DNA of 64,000 bases from VRUE01 sp963706605 (GTDB lineage: Bacteria > Actinomycetota > Thermoleophilia > Solirubrobacterales > 70-9), in assembly GCA_963706605.1 (NCBI GenBank), contig OY970165.1, positions 2,232,001 to 2,296,000 on the forward strand, given 5' to 3'. A program made the position numbers and the translations under genes. The notes below the pieces were generated by a model. That model searched no databases, was not told where the DNA came from, and saw only the letters and a program-made list of their open reading frames with translations. Positions 16,664 through 24,743 of the stretch are shown piece after piece (position 1 is the first letter of the stretch; each line of letters starts with the position of its first letter).

Positions 16664-17495
16664 GTGCTTCTTTGAGCTTCTTCCAGTAGCGATTCAGGCC
16701 GCGCCATTGGTATTGCGGGGGGACGCATTGGATCAGCTCGGCGGCGGCCTCTGGAGTCTGGGCGTGGGTGGCGACCAGGTCGCGGTGGTGTTGCTCGTAG
16801 GCGTCCTCGGACAGCTCGCGGGCGAGCTGGGCCTCCTCGCGCAGGCGCTCGCGGACGTGGGCCAGGTGGGGTGCCGGGTCCTCGATCGCGGCGAAGTGGG
16901 TGAGGGCGAGCCGCTGGGGGTCCCACTCTTCGACGATCCCGATCGAGTCCTCCCAGGCCTCGATGTTGATGTCCGGCGGCGGCGTCGGCGGGACGATCAG
17001 GTCGGCACCCGGCAGGCGGACCGCGGCGACGTCGCCGACGAAGGCGGTGCCGCTCTCCTCGTGCAGGTAGCAGACATGGTGGGAGGCGTGGCCGGGGGTG
17101 TAGGCGACGCGCATGCCCAGCACGCTCTCACCGCCCGAGAGCGCCTTCACGTTTGCCTCGGGGACCGGCACGATCTCACCCCAGAGCCGCTCCATCTGGT
17201 CGCCGTAGAGACGTCCGGCGCTTGCCAGCAGCTTCGAGGGATCGATCAGGTGGGGGGCGCCACGCTCGTGCACGTAGACCTCGAGGTCGGGCCAGCGCCG
17301 CACCAGGGCGCCGGTCGCCGCCGCGTGGTCGAGGTGGATGTGGGTCAGCAGCAGCGCCCGTGGGCGCTCGTCGCCGAGGGCCGTCAGCAGCGTCGGCAGC
17401 GAGGACTCAGGTCCCGGGTCGACCAGCGCCTCGCCGACCTGCCAGCAGCCGATCACGTGCGGACGGCCGAGGTGTTCGACGTCGATGACCCGCAT
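16647..17495 (-). CDS. Metallo-beta-lactamase-fold hydrolase
   Basis: A 282-residue metal-dependent hydrolase of unknown substrate. The binuclear-metal motif HIHLDH is at residues 52-57. Further ligands are in the YTPGHASHH and FVGDVAAV segments and in LTHFAAIEDP. The C-terminal 80 residues are helical (ERLREEAQLARELSEDAYEQHH), as in glyoxalase-like or regulatory MBL proteins that carry a helical tail. It lies 20 bp after the upstream epimerase gene and is probably co-transcribed with it. The last codons lie in the right arm of the inverted repeat at 16549-16663. Confidence 0.85.
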   Translation of the reverse strand: MRVIDVEHLGRPHVIGCWQVGEALVDPGPESSLPTLLTALGDERPRALLLTHIHLDHAAATGALVRRWPDLEVYVHERGAPHLIDPSKLLASAGRLYGDQMERLWGEIVPVPEANVKALSGGESVLGMRVAYTPGHASHHVCYLHEESGTAFVGDVAAVRLPGADLIVPPTPPPDINIEAWEDSIGIVEEWDPQRLALTHFAAIEDPAPHLAHVRERLREEAQLARELSEDAYEQHHRDLVATHAQTPEAAAELIQCVPPQYQWRGLNRYWKKLKEAQEASG

Positions 17496-17515
17496 TCCGA
17501 ACCGAGCGAAGCGGC

Positions 17516-18514
17516 TCAGGCCGAGACCGGCGAAGGGAAGCGGTCGTCGGCTTCCAGCGTCTGCCGCCAGCCCTCCTCCATGCCGCGCGGCGCGTAGCCA
17601 AGCTCACGGCTGGCCTTCTCGTAGCTGGCCCAGAAGGTGACGCCGTCGGCCGAGGAGATCAGCTCGCGCAGGTTGGGCGGCTGTCCCATCAGCTTCCCCA
17701 CAAGCGGCCCGATCGGCGTCAGCGCCTTCATCAGCGGCGTCGGCATCGCGCGCTTGGGAGCCTTGCGGCCGCTGACGGCGGCGACGGTCTCGACCGCCTC
17801 CCGCATCGTCGTCACCGGACCGCTCAGCACGTAGGTCTCGCCGAGTCGGCCCTTATCGAGGGCGAGCAGGATGCCACCCGCGATGTCTTCGACGTGGGTC
17901 ATGCAGATGCCAAACTCGGGAAAGGGCAGCAGCGGCAGCTTCCCCGCAAAGAATTCCTGGAGCAGGTCCGCGACCTGAGAGGTGTCGCCGGGGCCATAGA
18001 CGCCGCCGGGCTGGACAATGATCGAGGGCAGGTCCTGGTCCGCGGTCATCCGCTTGACGATCCGGTGCGCCTCGAGCTTGGTCTCCTCGTAGTAGGAGGT
18101 GAATTCCTTGCCCGGATGCTCGTAGGTCTCGTCGACCACCTTGCGGTGGGTGTTGCCGAAGACGCCGCAGGTGGAGACGTAGACGATCCGTGGGACCTTG
18201 GCCTGGAGCGCCGCGCTCATCACGCTCTCGGTGCCGGCGACGTTCGCCTCCCACATCGCCGGGTGCTGCTTGGCGGGAATTCCCACCTCGTACATCGCGG
18301 CGGCATGGATGACCGCGTCGCAGCCCTCCATGCCCTGGCGGAGCGCCTCCGCGGCGCCGAGGTCACCGTTGATCAGCTCGCAGCCGAGATCGGACAGCTT
18401 CCTGCCCTTCTCCGGGTTGCGGACGAGGCAGACGACGTCCTCGCCGCGCTCGCGCAGCTGGCGAACCACCTCGCCGCCGATGAACCCCGTTCCTCCCGTT
18501 ACGAAGACCTTCAC
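17516..18514 (-). CDS. NAD-dependent epimerase/dehydratase (extended SDR)
   Basis: A 332-residue extended short-chain dehydrogenase. The Rossmann glycine motif TGGTGFIG is at residues 6-13, the DAVIHAAAMYEVG region follows, the active-site YYEETK (YxxxK) is at about 141-146, and VQPGGVYGPGD is typical of dihydroflavonol-reductase/3beta-HSD-like members. The substrate is unknown. The GTG start is supported by TAGGCT 8 nt upstream, in a 47-bp divergent promoter region shared with hflX. The MBL gene follows downstream. Confidence 0.85.
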   Translation of the reverse strand: MKVFVTGGTGFIGGEVVRQLRERGEDVVCLVRNPEKGRKLSDLGCELINGDLGAAEALRQGMEGCDAVIHAAAMYEVGIPAKQHPAMWEANVAGTESVMSAALQAKVPRIVYVSTCGVFGNTHRKVVDETYEHPGKEFTSYYEETKLEAHRIVKRMTADQDLPSIIVQPGGVYGPGDTSQVADLLQEFFAGKLPLLPFPEFGICMTHVEDIAGGILLALDKGRLGETYVLSGPVTTMREAVETVAAVSGRKAPKRAMPTPLMKALTPIGPLVGKLMGQPPNLRELISSADGVTFWASYEKASRELGYAPRGMEEGWRQTLEADDRFPSPVSA

Positions 18515-18522
18515 TGCTCGTA

Positions 18523-18528
18523 AGCCTA
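18523..18528 (-). promoter_or_regulatory. -10-like TAGGCT before epimerase gene
   Basis: Minus strand; ends 8 nt before the GTG at 18514, in the 47-bp divergent gap shared with hflX. Confidence 0.55.
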
Positions 18529-18547
18529 TCCAGGAAATCCAGCCGCC

Positions 18548-18553
18548 TACAAT
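18548..18553 (+). promoter_or_regulatory. -10-like TACAAT before hflX
   Basis: Ends 8 nt before GTG 18562, back to back with the epimerase hexamer. Confidence 0.6.
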
Positions 18554-18561
18554 CAGGTCGA

Positions 18562-19875
18562 GTGGATCGATCCCGAAACGGGCGCAACAAGCAGACGCAC
18601 TACGCCGCCAATGGCGCCGGCGTCTCCAATCCGCGCGCCCGGCAGCGAGCGCTCGCGATCGGCATCGTCAACGGCGGCGAGGAGGGGGACCCGCTCGCCG
18701 AGCTGAAGGAGCTGCTGCGAACCGCCGGCGTTGCGACCGAGGGCGAGGCGGTCCAGCAGCGCGCCGCCCCGGACCCTGACCGCTATCTCGGTCGCGGCAA
18801 GCTGGCCGAGGTGAAGGAGCAGATCGTCACCTGCGACGCGAACCTGGTCGCCTGCGACGACGAGCTGGCGCCGCGTCAAGAGCGAAACCTGGAGGCGGCG
18901 CTCGGGGTGCCGGTAATCGACCGCACCGCGGTCATCCTCGACATCTTCGCCGACCACGCCCACTCGGCCGAGGGCAAGCTGCAGGTCGAGCTGGCCCAGC
19001 TCGAATACAACCTGGCGCGGATGCGCGGTCTCTGGACCCACCTCGAGCGGCTCGGCGGCGGTATCGGCACCAGAGGTCCCGGCGAGAGCCAGATCGAGAC
19101 CGACCGGCGCCTGGCGCGCGACCGGATCGCGGCGCTGCGGCGGCGGCTGCGGCGGTTGGAGCGCAACCGCGGCGTGATGCGGGCACAGCGGCAGCGCTCC
19201 TCGCTGCCACGGGTCGCCCTCGCCGGCTACACCAACGCGGGCAAGTCGACCCTGCTCAACGCGCTGACCGGCACCGAGCAGGTTGGGGTGGGGGACAGGC
19301 TCTTCCACACGCTCGATCCGACTACCCGCAGCGTTCCCCTCGCCGGTCGCGACTTCCTCTTCACCGACACGGTCGGCTTCATCGAGAAGCTGCCGCATCA
19401 GCTGGTCGAGGCGTTCAAGGCAACCCTGGAGGAGACGGTCCTGGCCGACCTGATCCTGCAGGTCGTCGACGCGGCGGCGCCCGAGGAGCGGCGGTTGGCC
19501 GATCTGGGCGCGGTCGACGCGGTGCTGGAGGAGATCGAGGCCGGCGCGGGGCCGCGGCTGCTGGTCCTCAACAAGGCTGATCTGCTCGACTCCGACGAGC
19601 GCGGCGAGGCGCTGCTGCGCCACCCCGGGGCGGTGCTGGTCTCCGCCCTCACGGGGGAGGGGATCGAGACACTGCGGGAGCGGGTCGAGGGGGCCTTCGC
19701 AGACACCCTGGCCGAGGTCGAGCTGTTGGTCCCCTACAGCGAAGGCGCCCGCCTGCACGAGCTATACGAGCTGGCGGGCGATCTGGAGAGGACGGAGCGC
19801 GAGGATGGGGTGCTGGTCCAGGCCAGGGTCCCGGTGGCCGAGCTGCACCGGTTCGACGACCTCGCCGTCGTTTAG
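18562..19875 (+). CDS. hflX: Ribosome-associated GTPase HflX
   Basis: A 437-residue translational GTPase that rescues or splits stalled ribosomes. The N-terminal HflX domain contains DPDRYLGRGKLAEVKE and the glycine-rich GGGIGTRGPGESQIETDRR linker. The G domain has G1 GYTNAGKST at about 222-230, G3 DTVGFIEKLPHQLVEAFKAT, G4 LNKADL and G5 SALTGEG. GTG 18562 is 8 nt after a TACAAT hexamer. dut follows within 20 bp, with its own promoter-like hexamer. Confidence 0.95.
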   Translation: MDRSRNGRNKQTHYAANGAGVSNPRARQRALAIGIVNGGEEGDPLAELKELLRTAGVATEGEAVQQRAAPDPDRYLGRGKLAEVKEQIVTCDANLVACDDELAPRQERNLEAALGVPVIDRTAVILDIFADHAHSAEGKLQVELAQLEYNLARMRGLWTHLERLGGGIGTRGPGESQIETDRRLARDRIAALRRRLRRLERNRGVMRAQRQRSSLPRVALAGYTNAGKSTLLNALTGTEQVGVGDRLFHTLDPTTRSVPLAGRDFLFTDTVGFIEKLPHQLVEAFKATLEETVLADLILQVVDAAAPEERRLADLGAVDAVLEEIEAGAGPRLLVLNKADLLDSDERGEALLRHPGAVLVSALTGEGIETLRERVEGAFADTLAEVELLVPYSEGARLHELYELAGDLERTEREDGVLVQARVPVAELHRFDDLAVV

Positions 19876-19881
19876 ACCCTC

Positions 19882-19887
19882 TAGGGT
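19882..19887 (+). promoter_or_regulatory. -10-like TAGGGT before dut
   Basis: Ends 7 nt before GTG 19895 and supports that start. Confidence 0.4.
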
Positions 19888-19894
19888 GCGCGCC

Positions 19895-20326
19895 GTGGAA
19901 CTGCGAATGGCAAAGCTGAAGGAGGAGGCGAGGCTGCCTACCCGCGCGCACGAGGGGGACGCCGGCCTGGACCTCTATGCCTGTGAGCCGGCTCACCTTG
20001 GCCCGGGGGAGCGGTGGAGTGTCGGGACTGGGATCGCGGTGGAGATACCGGAGGGGCACGCGGGGTTGGTGCTGCCTCGGTCGGGTCTGGCTCGTGACCA
20101 TGGCATCACCCTGGTCAACAGTCCCGGTCTGATCGACTCCGGCTACCGGGGCGAAGTGCGGGTCTTGCTGCTCAACACTGATCCAGCCGAGACCTTCCGG
20201 ATCGAGCCCGGCGAGCGGATCGCCCAGCTCGTCATGGCGCCGATCACGCTCGTCGACCCGGTTGAAGTCGAGGCTCTCGCCGAGTCTGCCCGCGGCGACG
20301 GCGGCTTCGGCTCCAGCGGGCGCTGA
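19895..20326 (+). CDS. dut: Deoxyuridine triphosphate nucleotidohydrolase (dUTPase)
   Basis: Trimeric dUTPase, removing dUTP and producing dUMP. All five motifs are visible: GDAGLDLYA, PRSGLA, GLIDSGYRGEVRV, GERIAQLVMAPI and the C-terminal P-loop-like RGDGGFGSSGR. I chose GTG 19895 (143 residues), which puts TAGGGT 7 nt upstream and gives a normal N-terminus VELRMAKLKEEARLPTRAHE. GTG 19886 or ATG 19907 are alternatives. It converges with the membrane-protein gene at 20339. Confidence 0.93.
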   Translation: MELRMAKLKEEARLPTRAHEGDAGLDLYACEPAHLGPGERWSVGTGIAVEIPEGHAGLVLPRSGLARDHGITLVNSPGLIDSGYRGEVRVLLLNTDPAETFRIEPGERIAQLVMAPITLVDPVEVEALAESARGDGGFGSSGR

Positions 20327-20338
20327 GTCGCTCCGGCT

Positions 20339-21034
20339 TCAGACGTTCGGCGGCGGCTGCGATGCCGGCGCTGGCGCGCCCGCGAGCAGGCTGTGGGCGG
20401 CGTCCAGCTTGCCGATCGCGACGCCGAGCTGCACCTGCGCGTTCTCGGCAGTGGTGGTCTTGTCGGCCACGCTCTTGACCGCATCTTTCACCTCCGCGAC
20501 CTTCTGAGCGGCGACCACGGTGGTCATCTGTTCCATCCGAGCCGATACCAGTGCTTCACCCGCTTTCCAGACAACCGGCGATGCGGCGCCGATCAGAACG
20601 GCCCAGGCGAGGGTGTCGACGTGCCCGGCGATTTCCGAGAGTTCCTTGCTCGACTTGCCGTCGATCAGGACGTTGATCAGCACCAGGAAGACCGGGGCCG
20701 CGACGGCGCCCGCCGCCATTCGCCCGAGGAAACCGATGTCGACCCATTTGCCGAACGGGGCGAAGCGCTGATCTATCGGCTTCCTGTTGCCGGCCGAAGG
20801 CATCTCCAGTCCCCAGTTGCCCCCGATCAGCTCCAGCATCAGGCCGCCGGCGGCGCCGGCCCAGTAGGCGGGCAACCACTCTTTGGTCGAGCCGGGGTTG
20901 AAGAGGACGAGGAGTATGGGCACGAACCCGAGGGTTGCGAGGCCAAACAGCCAGGGCACGAGCTTCCTCGATGCTTTCAGGTTGGGACTGGCAACCATCA
21001 CAGTTCCTTTCATCGGAGTGATCGGAGCTTTCAT
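20339..21034 (-). CDS. Hypothetical multi-pass membrane protein
   Basis: A 231-residue membrane protein, family not recognised. Hydrophobic segments are at about 25-45 (LVPWLFGLATLGFVPILLVL), 55-72 (YWAGAAGGLMLELIGG), 100-125 (MAAGAVAAPVFLVLINVLI) and 142-162 (TLAWAVLIGAASPVVW). The C-terminal 70 residues are helical and Ala/Lys rich (AAQKVAEVKDAVKSVAD), ending in a Pro-rich tail. I start it at the ATG at 21034; ATG codons at 21013 and 21004 are also possible. It stands alone between dut and the RTX-like gene. Confidence 0.55.
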   Translation of the reverse strand: MKAPITPMKGTVMVASPNLKASRKLVPWLFGLATLGFVPILLVLFNPGSTKEWLPAYWAGAAGGLMLELIGGNWGLEMPSAGNRKPIDQRFAPFGKWVDIGFLGRMAAGAVAAPVFLVLINVLIDGKSSKELSEIAGHVDTLAWAVLIGAASPVVWKAGEALVSARMEQMTTVVAAQKVAEVKDAVKSVADKTTTAENAQVQLGVAIGKLDAAHSLLAGAPAPASQPPPNV

Positions 21035-21094
21035 ACCGACACTCTCACACCGAGGTGCACCTGGCAAGCAGTTGGTGGCCGGCGCCACCGGCTG

Positions 21095-21746
21095 TCAGGG
21101 TCGTTTGACTCTGAAGTGGAACAGCGCGGGGGTCGGGTCCGTGTTGCCCGCGGCGTCGATCGCGACGAAGCGAACGGTATGGCGGCCCGACCGCACCAGG
21201 TAGGCGCGTGGTGAGCGACATGGTGCGTATGGCTTCCGGTCGAGCTTGCAGCGGAATTTGGCTCCCGGCTCACTCGCGGCAAAGGTGAACACGACCCTGC
21301 GCGGTCGACGCCCGGTGACCAGCACGACCTTGCCGGGGTGATGGAGGATCCGGGTGCCGGGCGGCTTGCGGTCGCGCACTGGTGGCTTGACGACGGGGGG
21401 TTGGGTGGGTGGCTTGGGGGGCAGGGGCGGCGGCTCGAAGTTGTTCGGTTCGGCTGCACCGACTACCTCACAGTTGATCGGGGCTGGGTCGTTGTACTGG
21501 GGGAGGTCGACGAGGGCGGTGTCGTTCCCGTTGCCGCAGTCGATGACCAGGTCCGCGTCCGCAGAGTTGGCGAGGATCGAGTCGTCGCCGTCGAGGGCGA
21601 AATAGGTGTCGGGGCCGGGACGGCCGAGCAGCTGGTTCGGGCCCGAGTCACCGTAGAAGAAGTCTCCCTGGCTGGTGCCCTCGAGGTCCTCGATCCCCTG
21701 CAGATGGTCAAGCGAGCCACTCGAGCAGGTGGGTGCGCCGCCCCCC
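21095..21746 (-). CDS. C-terminal fragment of RTX-repeat protein (after frameshift)
   Basis: This reading frame continues the secreted RTX-like protein encoded at 21708-23252, after a one-base shift in the C7 run at 21741-21747. It begins GGAPTCSSGSLDHLQGIEDL and carries more acidic repeats (YGDSGPNQLLGRPGPD; DCGNGNDTALVD). A Pro-rich linker (EPPPLPPKPPTQPPVV) follows, then an Ig/fibronectin-like beta domain (FTFAASEPGAKFRCKLDRKP; RFVAIDAAGNTDPTPALF) of a type often found in surface proteins. It has no start or RBS of its own. The open frame to 21832 is out-of-frame shadow. Confidence 0.65.
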
Positions 21747-23252
21747 CGGCCGACCGGCAACGCCGGTGTCGAGGCGCGCGGCGACCGGTTCGGTGAATTT
21801 CGCCCAGGAGGAGTTGTCGCGGTCGAGGCCACCGTCGAGCAGGTCGCCGCCGCAGATCGTGTTGGAGAGGAAGAGGTCGTTTCCGCTGCCGCCGCTCAGC
21901 GTGTCGACGCCGCCGTTGTTGAGCAGCGCGTCGTCGCCCCCGAGGGCGGCGGAGTGGTCGTCGCCTGGCCCGTCGACCAGCACGTCTTCACTCGCATCGC
22001 CGCCGGTGAGGGTGTCGTTGCCTTCGCCACCCGTGGCCACAACGGCGGTTGCGTTTGGGAAGCCAACCACTTGCAGGTGATCGTCTCCCGCCATGCCGGC
22101 GATGACGATCGCGTCGGGCGGGGCGGAGAGCAGGCATTCGGCCTCGGCCGGTCCGGTCACGTCGCAGCCTCCGTCGTCCGCGGCGCTTTCGTCGAACGAC
22201 GCTTCCGAGCCGGGCCCAAGATCGAAGCTGACCTTCATCGGAGGCCCGGCCGAGTAGGTCGCGGTGACTTCATCGTCTTTGCCGCTGCCCGTCAGGTAGA
22301 GCTGCGGCCGTGACGATTCCTCGGTGGCGGAGATGCCGACGCTGACCTTGGCCTGGTCGCGCAGAACCACCCCGGATCCAACGTTCTCGCAGGAGGTCGC
22401 GGTGGTGAAGCCCTCGCAGTGGTCGCCGTCGGCGCCGCCGTTGACCGTGTCGCCGCCCCCACCGCCAAGGATCACGTCGGCGCCACCACCACCGTCGATC
22501 GTCTCCGCCGCGCCGGTGCCCTTGATGAAGTCGGAGAAGGACGTTCCGATGACCTTCTCGAAGTCCCCCGTCTGGACTTCGTCGGCGCCGCCGCCGTTGG
22601 GGGCGACGCCGTTGTCGCCGATGCCTTCCGTGAGGTCCACGTAGACGCCGCGCTCACCCCCGGCATCGGGAAAGTTAGCGTAGGAACCGGGGTTTCTAGT
22701 GAAGCCCGGCGTCACTCCGGTCGCATAGCTGAGGGTGTCGAAGCCGCCGCCGCTGTCGGCGATTTCGTCGATCGTCCCGTCGCCGCGAACGAAGTCGTTG
22801 CCCGCTTCGCCGTCGATCACGTCGAAGCCGAAGCCGCCCGAGAGCAGGTCGTCGCCGGGCCCGCCACGCAGCTGGTCGTCACCAATGCCGCCGTAGAGGC
22901 GGTCGTTGCCTTCGCCGCCGTTCAGCTTGTCGTTGCCGCGCTCGCCGTAGACGACGTCGTCGCCGGGGCCGCCTTCGAAGGTCTGGCTGCCGACGCCGAG
23001 GTGGCAGCCGGCGGGGCATTCGGCGGCGGCGGTGATCGGCGCTGGGACGATCGTGTCGTCCCCGCCGCCGCCGTGCACGGTCTCGATTCGTGGGGGCACG
23101 ACGATCGTGTCGTTGCAGGGGGTTCCGACGATGGTCTCGCCGACGGTGGCCGGTCCTTCCGCGCAAGGGGAGTTGGCGGCTGAGCGGGGGGCGGCGATCG
23201 CCGCGGTTGCGCCGCCAAGCAGCAGCAGCGCAACGATCAGACCGATGCGCAT
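21708..23252 (-). CDS. Secreted RTX (calcium-binding nonapeptide) repeat protein, N-terminal part
   Basis: A 514-residue frame. The signal peptide is at residues 1-21 (RIGLIVALLLLGGATAAIAA). Blocks of GGxGxDxLxG nonapeptides follow (GGPGDDVVYG, GGEGNDRLYG, GGPGDDLLSG; again GGGGADVILGGGGGD and GGEGNDTLTGG). These repeats coil into calcium-binding beta-rolls outside the cell. It has an N-terminal Sec signal, unlike type I-secreted RTX toxins. ATG 23252 has GGGAG 11 nt upstream. The frame breaks at the G7 run (21741-21747) and ends in an unrelated tail (RRTHLLEWLA); the remainder is in the next frame. Confidence 0.75.
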   Translation of the reverse strand: MRIGLIVALLLLGGATAAIAAPRSAANSPCAEGPATVGETIVGTPCNDTIVVPPRIETVHGGGGDDTIVPAPITAAAECPAGCHLGVGSQTFEGGPGDDVVYGERGNDKLNGGEGNDRLYGGIGDDQLRGGPGDDLLSGGFGFDVIDGEAGNDFVRGDGTIDEIADSGGGFDTLSYATGVTPGFTRNPGSYANFPDAGGERGVYVDLTEGIGDNGVAPNGGGADEVQTGDFEKVIGTSFSDFIKGTGAAETIDGGGGADVILGGGGGDTVNGGADGDHCEGFTTATSCENVGSGVVLRDQAKVSVGISATEESSRPQLYLTGSGKDDEVTATYSAGPPMKVSFDLGPGSEASFDESAADDGGCDVTGPAEAECLLSAPPDAIVIAGMAGDDHLQVVGFPNATAVVATGGEGNDTLTGGDASEDVLVDGPGDDHSAALGGDDALLNNGGVDTLSGGSGNDLFLSNTICGGDLLDGGLDRDNSSWAKFTEPVAARLDTGVAGRPGGRRTHLLEWLA

Positions 23253-23292
23253 GGAACCCATTCTCCCGCCCCGTACCCGTTGGGCCCGGTTT

Positions 23293-24030
23293 TCAGCCAC
23301 CCAACGCCGCCATTCGGGCGGATTCCTGTGCAGCCAGCTCCAGCCTGTCGTCGAGCGGCTCGAGGTCGGGGTTGTGGCCGTAACGACGTTCCAGCGCCAT
23401 CGCGATCAGGCGGTCGGCGAGCCAGGCGTTCTTGGGGAGGAGGGGGCCGTGCAGGTAGGTGCCGATCAGGTTCGCGCGGCGCACGCCCTCCTGGCCGTCC
23501 CGGCCGTTGTTGCCGAAGCCCTTCAGCACCCGGCCGAGTGGGGCGGCCGCCTCGCCGAGGTAGGTGCGTCCGCCGTGGTTCTCGAAGCCGGCGATCGTCC
23601 GCGGGCCCTCGCCGAGGTCGACCTCGATCGCGACGTTGCCGATCAGCCGCTCGCCCGGCTCCCGCACGGTCTCCAGATCGGCGAGGCGAAGGCCGGGCAA
23701 ACGCTCCTCGCCGAGCTGGTAGCTGTGTCCGAGCAGCTGGTAGCCGCCGCAGACCGCGAGCAGCACGGCACCGTCCTCAACCGCGGTCGCCAGCGCCCCC
23801 TGCTTGGTCGCGACCATGTCGGCGGCGACGGCACGCTGGTCGCGGTCCTGGCCACCGCCCAGGTAGAGCAGGTCGTGGGCGGCCGGGTCGAGACCGTCAC
23901 CGGGGCCCGCGGCGGCATAGGAGAATCCGATCCCTCGCCACTCACAGCGCCGCTGCAGGAAGAGGATGTTGCCGCGGTCGGCGTAGATGTTCATCTGGTC
24001 CGGGTAGAGGGCGAGGACGCGGAGCTCCAT
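23293..24030 (-). CDS. gatD: Lipid II isoglutaminyl synthase, glutaminase subunit GatD
   Basis: Class I glutamine amidotransferase (245 residues) that feeds ammonia to MurT for amidation of the D-Glu of lipid II. The nucleophile Cys94 lies in LAVCGGYQLLG and His194 in GTYLHGPLLPKN. The N-terminus YPDQMNIYADRGNI is typical of the CobB/CobQ-like GatD group. It is the last gene of the operon, with a one-base ATGA overlap with the upstream methyltransferase, which separates it from murT. Confidence 0.92.
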   Translation of the reverse strand: MELRVLALYPDQMNIYADRGNILFLQRRCEWRGIGFSYAAAGPGDGLDPAAHDLLYLGGGQDRDQRAVAADMVATKQGALATAVEDGAVLLAVCGGYQLLGHSYQLGEERLPGLRLADLETVREPGERLIGNVAIEVDLGEGPRTIAGFENHGGRTYLGEAAAPLGRVLKGFGNNGRDGQEGVRRANLIGTYLHGPLLPKNAWLADRLIAMALERRYGHNPDLEPLDDRLELAAQESARMAALGG

Positions 24031-24743
24031 CAGGCCTCCTTTGCCAGCAGGACGACGGTCGAACCGACGTGCGCGTCGGTGGGGGGGATGGTGCGACGAC
24101 CGGCCGGTTCGAGGCCGACCATGCGGGCTTCGCCCTCCAGCGTCGCTGCGTCCAACGTCCGCAGCCCGATTTCGTGCAGCTCCTCCTCCAGCTCACCCTG
24201 TGGAGAGACGGTCTGCCGGAGTCGCCTGATGTGGATCGATCCGGCGGCGACCCGGGCTTCGATCGGCAGGCTGGAGTAGACCCAACCGTCGACCTCACGG
24301 GTGTCGGGGAGGGGAGGGGCCGCGTCTAGAGGCGCCGGCATCGACTCAACGATGGCAAACGCCGCGAGTCCGTCGCTGGTCATGTGCGCGGCGGCGCAGC
24401 GCAGACATCGGCGGCGCTCCACTGTGCTCTCGAACAGCTGCAGCAACTGCATCGGCGCCAGCACCAGGCCGAAATCCGCGACTAGGTCGAAGGCCCTGGC
24501 GTCGCCCAGCGCCGCCTCGGCCGGCAGCTCCGTCGCCTGCTCGTTGAAGGCGCCGACCAGGGTGGGATCGATGTCCAGCCCGTCGACGGCATGGCCCCGC
24601 CTGGCCAGGTGCAGCGCGACCCGCCCGGTCCCGCAGCCGAGGTCGAGTATCGCTCCCGTTGCCGAGCCGGCCAGCTCCTCCCAGATGGGCAGGTCGGCTT
24701 CGTAGGCCCCACACTCGGCTTCATGCCAGATGACCTCGCTCAT
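24030..24743 (-). CDS. Class I SAM methyltransferase between murT and gatD
   Basis: A 237-residue SAM-dependent methyltransferase. The motif I region is AILDLGCGTGRVALHLARRG, with an acidic residue GLDIDPT at the end of beta 2. ATG 24743 was chosen because it overlaps the murT stop (ATGA) and gives the standard N-terminus; the upstream open frame is shadow. The C-terminal half (IHIRRLRQTVSPQGELEEEL) resembles small-molecule methyltransferases. Its place between the two subunits of the lipid II amidotransferase hints at a cell-envelope role, but the substrate is unknown. Confidence 0.8.
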   Translation of the reverse strand: MSEVIWHEAECGAYEADLPIWEELAGSATGAILDLGCGTGRVALHLARRGHAVDGLDIDPTLVGAFNEQATELPAEAALGDARAFDLVADFGLVLAPMQLLQLFESTVERRRCLRCAAAHMTSDGLAAFAIVESMPAPLDAAPPLPDTREVDGWVYSSLPIEARVAAGSIHIRRLRQTVSPQGELEEELHEIGLRTLDAATLEGEARMVGLEPAGRRTIPPTDAHVGSTVVLLAKEA

